Assembly (NCBI GenBank): GCA_964472265.1
Contig: CAYYJO010000044.1
Span: 1 to 16,293, forward strand
Direction: 5' to 3'
Source of the DNA: JAGNLA01 sp964472265
Lineage (GTDB): Bacteria; Caldisericota; Caldisericia; JAAYUI01
DNA: 16,293 bases
Below the pieces are notes generated by a model. It saw only the letters and a list, made by a program, of their open reading frames with translations. It did not search any database and was not told the origin of the DNA. A program made the translations under genes and the position numbers. Below are positions 13,975-16,293 of this stretch, in pieces (within the stretch, counting starts at the first letter, position 1; each line of letters starts with the position of its first letter).

Positions 13975-15273
13975 ATGATACTAATAAAAAACATAAACGT
14001 TCTATCAGTTGAAAATGGTACGGTCATACCGAATCAATCAATTATTGTTGAGAATGGCTTTATCCGTGGGATCGACAATGCTGTTCCGTCTCAAGTGGAT
14101 TTCGAAACCGTAATTGATGGATCCGATAAATATATAATGCCTGGCATCATAAACATGCACGTGCATCTGGGTGACAATCGCGACGATTTGCAGCTGTATC
14201 TTGCAAATGGGATAACGACCATCAGAAACATGTGGGGATATGGAAAATTCAGTTTTGGGCACTTTATTTTCGGAACCAGAGTGTTTAATCATCTTATGCT
14301 CAAGCAGCAGGTGGAGAGCGGGACGGTTGTTGGCCCTGATATTTATACGGCAGGCCCTATTCTGGATGGGGAGAAGCCATTTTTCCCCAAATTCATGTAC
14401 ACCCATGCACTGAAGGACGTTGTTCATATTGAGGAAGTTATTGCTTCGCAGGTGAGGCAGGGATATGATTTTATCAAAATCTACTCGAGACTGTCGAAGC
14501 AGAATTTTGACGACATAATGCGCATTGCCAACAAATATCGCATACCGGTGGCAGGACACGTGCCTGATGCAATCGAACTTAATCATGCAATAATTTCTGG
14601 CATGCACACAATGGAGCATTTGTATGGATTTGTGAATCCATATGCACCGGAAAGAAACCTCAGTACCGAAAATGTGGAGGTATCGGCAGCTTTGGCAGCC
14701 GAAAAAGGAGTCTGGATTTGTCCAACTCTGATAGCCAATGAACGGCTGGCCAACGTTGGAAGTCTGAGTGCATATGAAAATGAAGAACAGATGGATTATA
14801 TCTCCCGGAAGAACAAAAAAGCGATGAGATTCCTGATTGTGGAATCCCGCAAGATTTTTGAAAAAGCAGGGAACTCGGATCAGGATGCATTTATGGAGAG
14901 ACTGTTCTTCATCGTACGCAAACTCAGTGAAGCCGGGGTTGGTATGCTTCTGGGCACAGACAAAGCGGTGCCGTATGTGGTTGCCGGTTTCTCTGAGTAC
15001 AAAGAAATGCAGCTTTTGTCACATGCCGGCATTTCAAACAAGGAAATCATTCGGATTGCCACAATCAACGCTGCAAAATGTCTGGGTATCGATGGAAGTG
15101 TTGGGACGATTGGTGTTGGGAAAAAAGCAAATTTGCTTTTGACCGAGAAAAACCCGTTTGATGATTTACAAACACTCACTCGGCATTCGGGTGTCATAAA
15201 ATCAGGAGTATATTATTCCAGGGATGCCTGCGACAAGATGTTGGCTCAGATAAAAAAGCGAGCGGCAAAATAG
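13975..15273 (+). CDS. Amidohydrolase-superfamily metal-dependent hydrolase
   Basis: 432 residues with the imidazolonepropionase/prolidase-like layout: a small beta domain made of both ends (1-55 and about 375-415), enclosing a TIM-barrel. Metal ligands are His62 and His64 (MHVH), a candidate bridging Lys168 (FIKIYS), His195 (AGHVPD), His211/His215 (HTMEH) and Asp329 (GTDKA). The C-terminal signature GxVGTIGVGKKANLLL (374-389) is typical. It should cleave an amide, lactam or related bond in a small molecule in the cytoplasm. The ATG at 13975 gives the standard start (ILIKNINVLSVENG). The TTGAGA just before it is a poor SD. It probably follows the alpha/beta hydrolase in one operon, or has the promoter noted at 13938-13966. 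Confidence 0.88.
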   Translation: MILIKNINVLSVENGTVIPNQSIIVENGFIRGIDNAVPSQVDFETVIDGSDKYIMPGIINMHVHLGDNRDDLQLYLANGITTIRNMWGYGKFSFGHFIFGTRVFNHLMLKQQVESGTVVGPDIYTAGPILDGEKPFFPKFMYTHALKDVVHIEEVIASQVRQGYDFIKIYSRLSKQNFDDIMRIANKYRIPVAGHVPDAIELNHAIISGMHTMEHLYGFVNPYAPERNLSTENVEVSAALAAEKGVWICPTLIANERLANVGSLSAYENEEQMDYISRKNKKAMRFLIVESRKIFEKAGNSDQDAFMERLFFIVRKLSEAGVGMLLGTDKAVPYVVAGFSEYKEMQLLSHAGISNKEIIRIATINAAKCLGIDGSVGTIGVGKKANLLLTEKNPFDDLQTLTRHSGVIKSGVYYSRDACDKMLAQIKKRAAK

Positions 15274-15307
15274 ATTTTATGATATTGCTCTAACTGTAGC
15301 CTTTTTT

Positions 15308-15324
15308 GAAATCTAACAGATTTC
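15308..15324. repeat. Short inverted repeat after the amidohydrolase
   Basis: GAAATCT (15308-15314) and AGATTTC (15318-15324) with a 3-base loop. A T-run precedes it on the plus strand rather than following it, so it is not a standard terminator. It may still end the transcript or stabilise its 3' end. Confidence 0.3.
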
Positions 15325-15392
15325 GCCTGAAAATTTTGCCGAATCTGAGCAAACATGCATCAAATCATATATTGGAAAAGTGAAAGTGATAC

Positions 15393-15419
15393 AAAAAAAC
15401 CGGATCGTTTCCGATCCGG
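15393..15419 (-). terminator. Intrinsic terminator of the small membrane protein gene
   Basis: On the minus strand CCGGATCG (15419-15412), loop GAAA and CGATCCGG (15407-15400) form a perfect 8-bp GC-rich stem, followed by seven T (15399-15393). It lies about 20 bases after the stop of the gene at 15441-15899. Confidence 0.92.
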
Positions 15420-15440
15420 CTGCGCTTGAAAGGAGCGTGA

Positions 15441-15899
15441 CTACTTCTGTCTGAACTGCAAGATGGAGATGAACAGGAGCGCAAGACCAACGATGATCAT
15501 GAACGCGCCAACGCCTATCATCATCCAGGTCATGCCAAAGCTAAGAACGGCGATAAGCACTGAATTTTCGAGGTTCATACCCTGTGCGTATGAGAGATTG
15601 AGTGGGTTGGTCGGGTCAAACTTGTGGTCTGGGTTCTTGGCCGTCAGTTCGCTGTATGAGGGAGCCATGCTGTCTCTGTGCATTTTTAAAGTGCTTGCAA
15701 GCTTTTCGAGCTCTGCCATCGACTCGATCGGTTTTGGAGAGGCGGTCTTGTCGTCTGTGAGGTTGTAGGAAACCTTTTCGGCTTCGAGATTGGCCTTCAC
15801 TTCATTCTGCTTTGAAAAACCCATGAACACAAACACCGACCCGACTGCAAGGGATGCTATTGCAATCAGCAGCACCAACACTGTCAGAAACTTATTCAT
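15441..15899 (-). CDS. Small membrane protein with extracytoplasmic loop, unknown function
   Basis: 152 residues. Hydrophobic segment 1 is at about 4-27, followed by a polar, charged stretch (about 30-110) with no Cys, then a long hydrophobic stretch at about 112-147 that holds one long or two short membrane helices. A short basic tail (QFRQK) follows. I recognise no family. With the first helix acting as an uncleaved signal anchor, the polar part would lie outside the cytoplasm. Start: AGGAGG (15911-15906) lies 5 bases before the ATG at 15899. With its own promoter and a clean terminator it is monocistronic. Two-helix proteins of this size are sometimes envelope-stress or partner proteins, but nothing here shows that. 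Confidence 0.85.
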   Translation of the reverse strand: MNKFLTVLVLLIAIASLAVGSVFVFMGFSKQNEVKANLEAEKVSYNLTDDKTASPKPIESMAELEKLASTLKMHRDSMAPSYSELTAKNPDHKFDPTNPLNLSYAQGMNLENSVLIAVLSFGMTWMMIGVGAFMIIVGLALLFISILQFRQK

Positions 15900-15950
15900 T
15901 TTGGCCTCCTGTTTTTCTCATTAAGTAGTATTTTCATACTTGTATACCAT

Positions 15951-15976
15951 ATTATAATGCAAATTTTTGATGTCAA
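15951..15976 (-). promoter_or_regulatory. Promoter of the small membrane protein gene
   Basis: On the minus strand: perfect TTGACA (15976-15971), then TATAAT (15956-15951) at a short 14-base spacing; the overlapping TAATAT (15954-15949) gives 16 bases. The start codon is about 50 bases downstream. Confidence 0.5.
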
Positions 15977-16031
15977 GTACCAATAATCAGGTATTTGTTA
16001 AGATTCAATAAGAGTAACTACTTATCAGTAT

Positions 16032-16293
16032 TTAATTGCCATAATGGGCAATAATTGATTTTCTGAAGAGCATGTCTGTCATCCTGCCACCGGATTTCCA
16101 CGATTCCATAAGCCTCAGTCCGTGATAGGCAGACCAATTCCTGATGCACCCTTCGTTGAATGTCGTTGAAAGCTCCTCGTTGTCCATCGAAAGCATTTTT
16201 TTGAGCTGCTGCTTGAAAATATTTGGTTTTACCGAGCATCTGGCTATAAGCTCCATTCGCTTCCACCACCTGGAGTTGTCACCTTTCTGGAGG
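16032..16293 (-). CDS. C-terminal part of an unrecognised protein, start outside window
   Basis: This frame is open from the right edge to TAA at 16032-16034, about 86 residues: QKGDNSRWWKRMELIARC at the edge, ending in IIAHYGN. The part seen is basic, has two Cys and no hydrophobic stretch long enough for a membrane helix, so it looks cytoplasmic. An overlapping frame has an 83-residue ORF from 16269 but is closed by TGA 12 bases upstream of its start, so the frame open to the edge is preferred. I do not recognise the family. No strong terminator follows; the next feature downstream is the promoter of the small membrane protein. Confidence 0.5.
   Translation of the reverse strand, partial: LQKGDNSRWWKRMELIARCSVKPNIFKQQLKKMLSMDNEELSTTFNEGCIRNWSAYHGLRLMESWKSGGRMTDMLFRKSIIAHYGN

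Noticed and set aside
15308..15324. Terminator for the amidohydrolase
   Set aside because: The hairpin is AT-rich and the T-run is on the wrong side for the plus strand; kept only as an inverted repeat.
16018..16269. 83-residue minus-strand ORF at the right edge
   Set aside because: A stop lies four codons upstream of its GTG start, and it overlaps a frame that stays open to the edge with codon use like the neighbours.

Overview
The window looks like part of a metagenome-assembled genome of an anaerobic or microaerophilic bacterium. A run of ten N at 8677-8686 is a scaffold join. Several products would carry oxygen-sensitive iron-sulfur centres: three 2-hydroxyacyl-CoA-dehydratase-like proteins, their ATPase activator, and an aldo/keto reductase with two ferredoxin-type Cys clusters. 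Shine-Dalgarno (SD) sites are mostly of the AGGAGG type. A secreted protein ends in a copper-amine-oxidase-N-type stalk domain, common in Firmicutes and some deep-branching phyla. I cannot name the organism. I saw no tRNA, rRNA, CRISPR array or insertion sequence.

Left end (1-2770): a voltage-gated K+-channel-like protein whose true start lies beyond the left edge, converging by a 4-base overlap on a DUF262/HNH protein of the GmrSD-like restriction class, which has its own sigma-70-like promoter.

Centre-left (2773-8460, minus strand): a tightly coupled four-gene operon. In transcription order it encodes a SAM-dependent methyltransferase, a 339-residue dehydratase-like protein, a 472-residue dehydratase-like protein, and a 748-residue fusion of the activator ATPase to a third dehydratase-like domain. 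A linker with three 23-residue Cys-rich repeats joins the two halves of the fusion. No CoA ligase, CoA transferase or acyl-CoA dehydrogenase accompanies them. The inferred role is ATP-driven low-potential reduction plus methyl transfer on an unknown substrate. The operon has a leader of about 175 nt that reads like a translational attenuator: an 8-codon leader peptide (MKTLRFCL) with its own SD, a long helix covering that peptide's start, an alternative helix using the same bases, and a hairpin burying the methyltransferase SD.

Centre (8481-11296, plus strand): a secreted multidomain protein interrupted by the assembly gap, possibly translated from a leaderless mRNA, then a small lipoprotein and a strong terminator shared with the convergent aldo/keto reductase (11292-12446, minus).

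Right (12530-15273, plus): an excisionase-type HTH regulator overlapping an alpha/beta hydrolase, followed by an amidohydrolase; probably one small catabolic or detoxification unit. Right end (15393-16293, minus): a two-segment membrane protein with clear promoter, SD and terminator, and the C-terminal part of an unrecognised protein that runs off the window.
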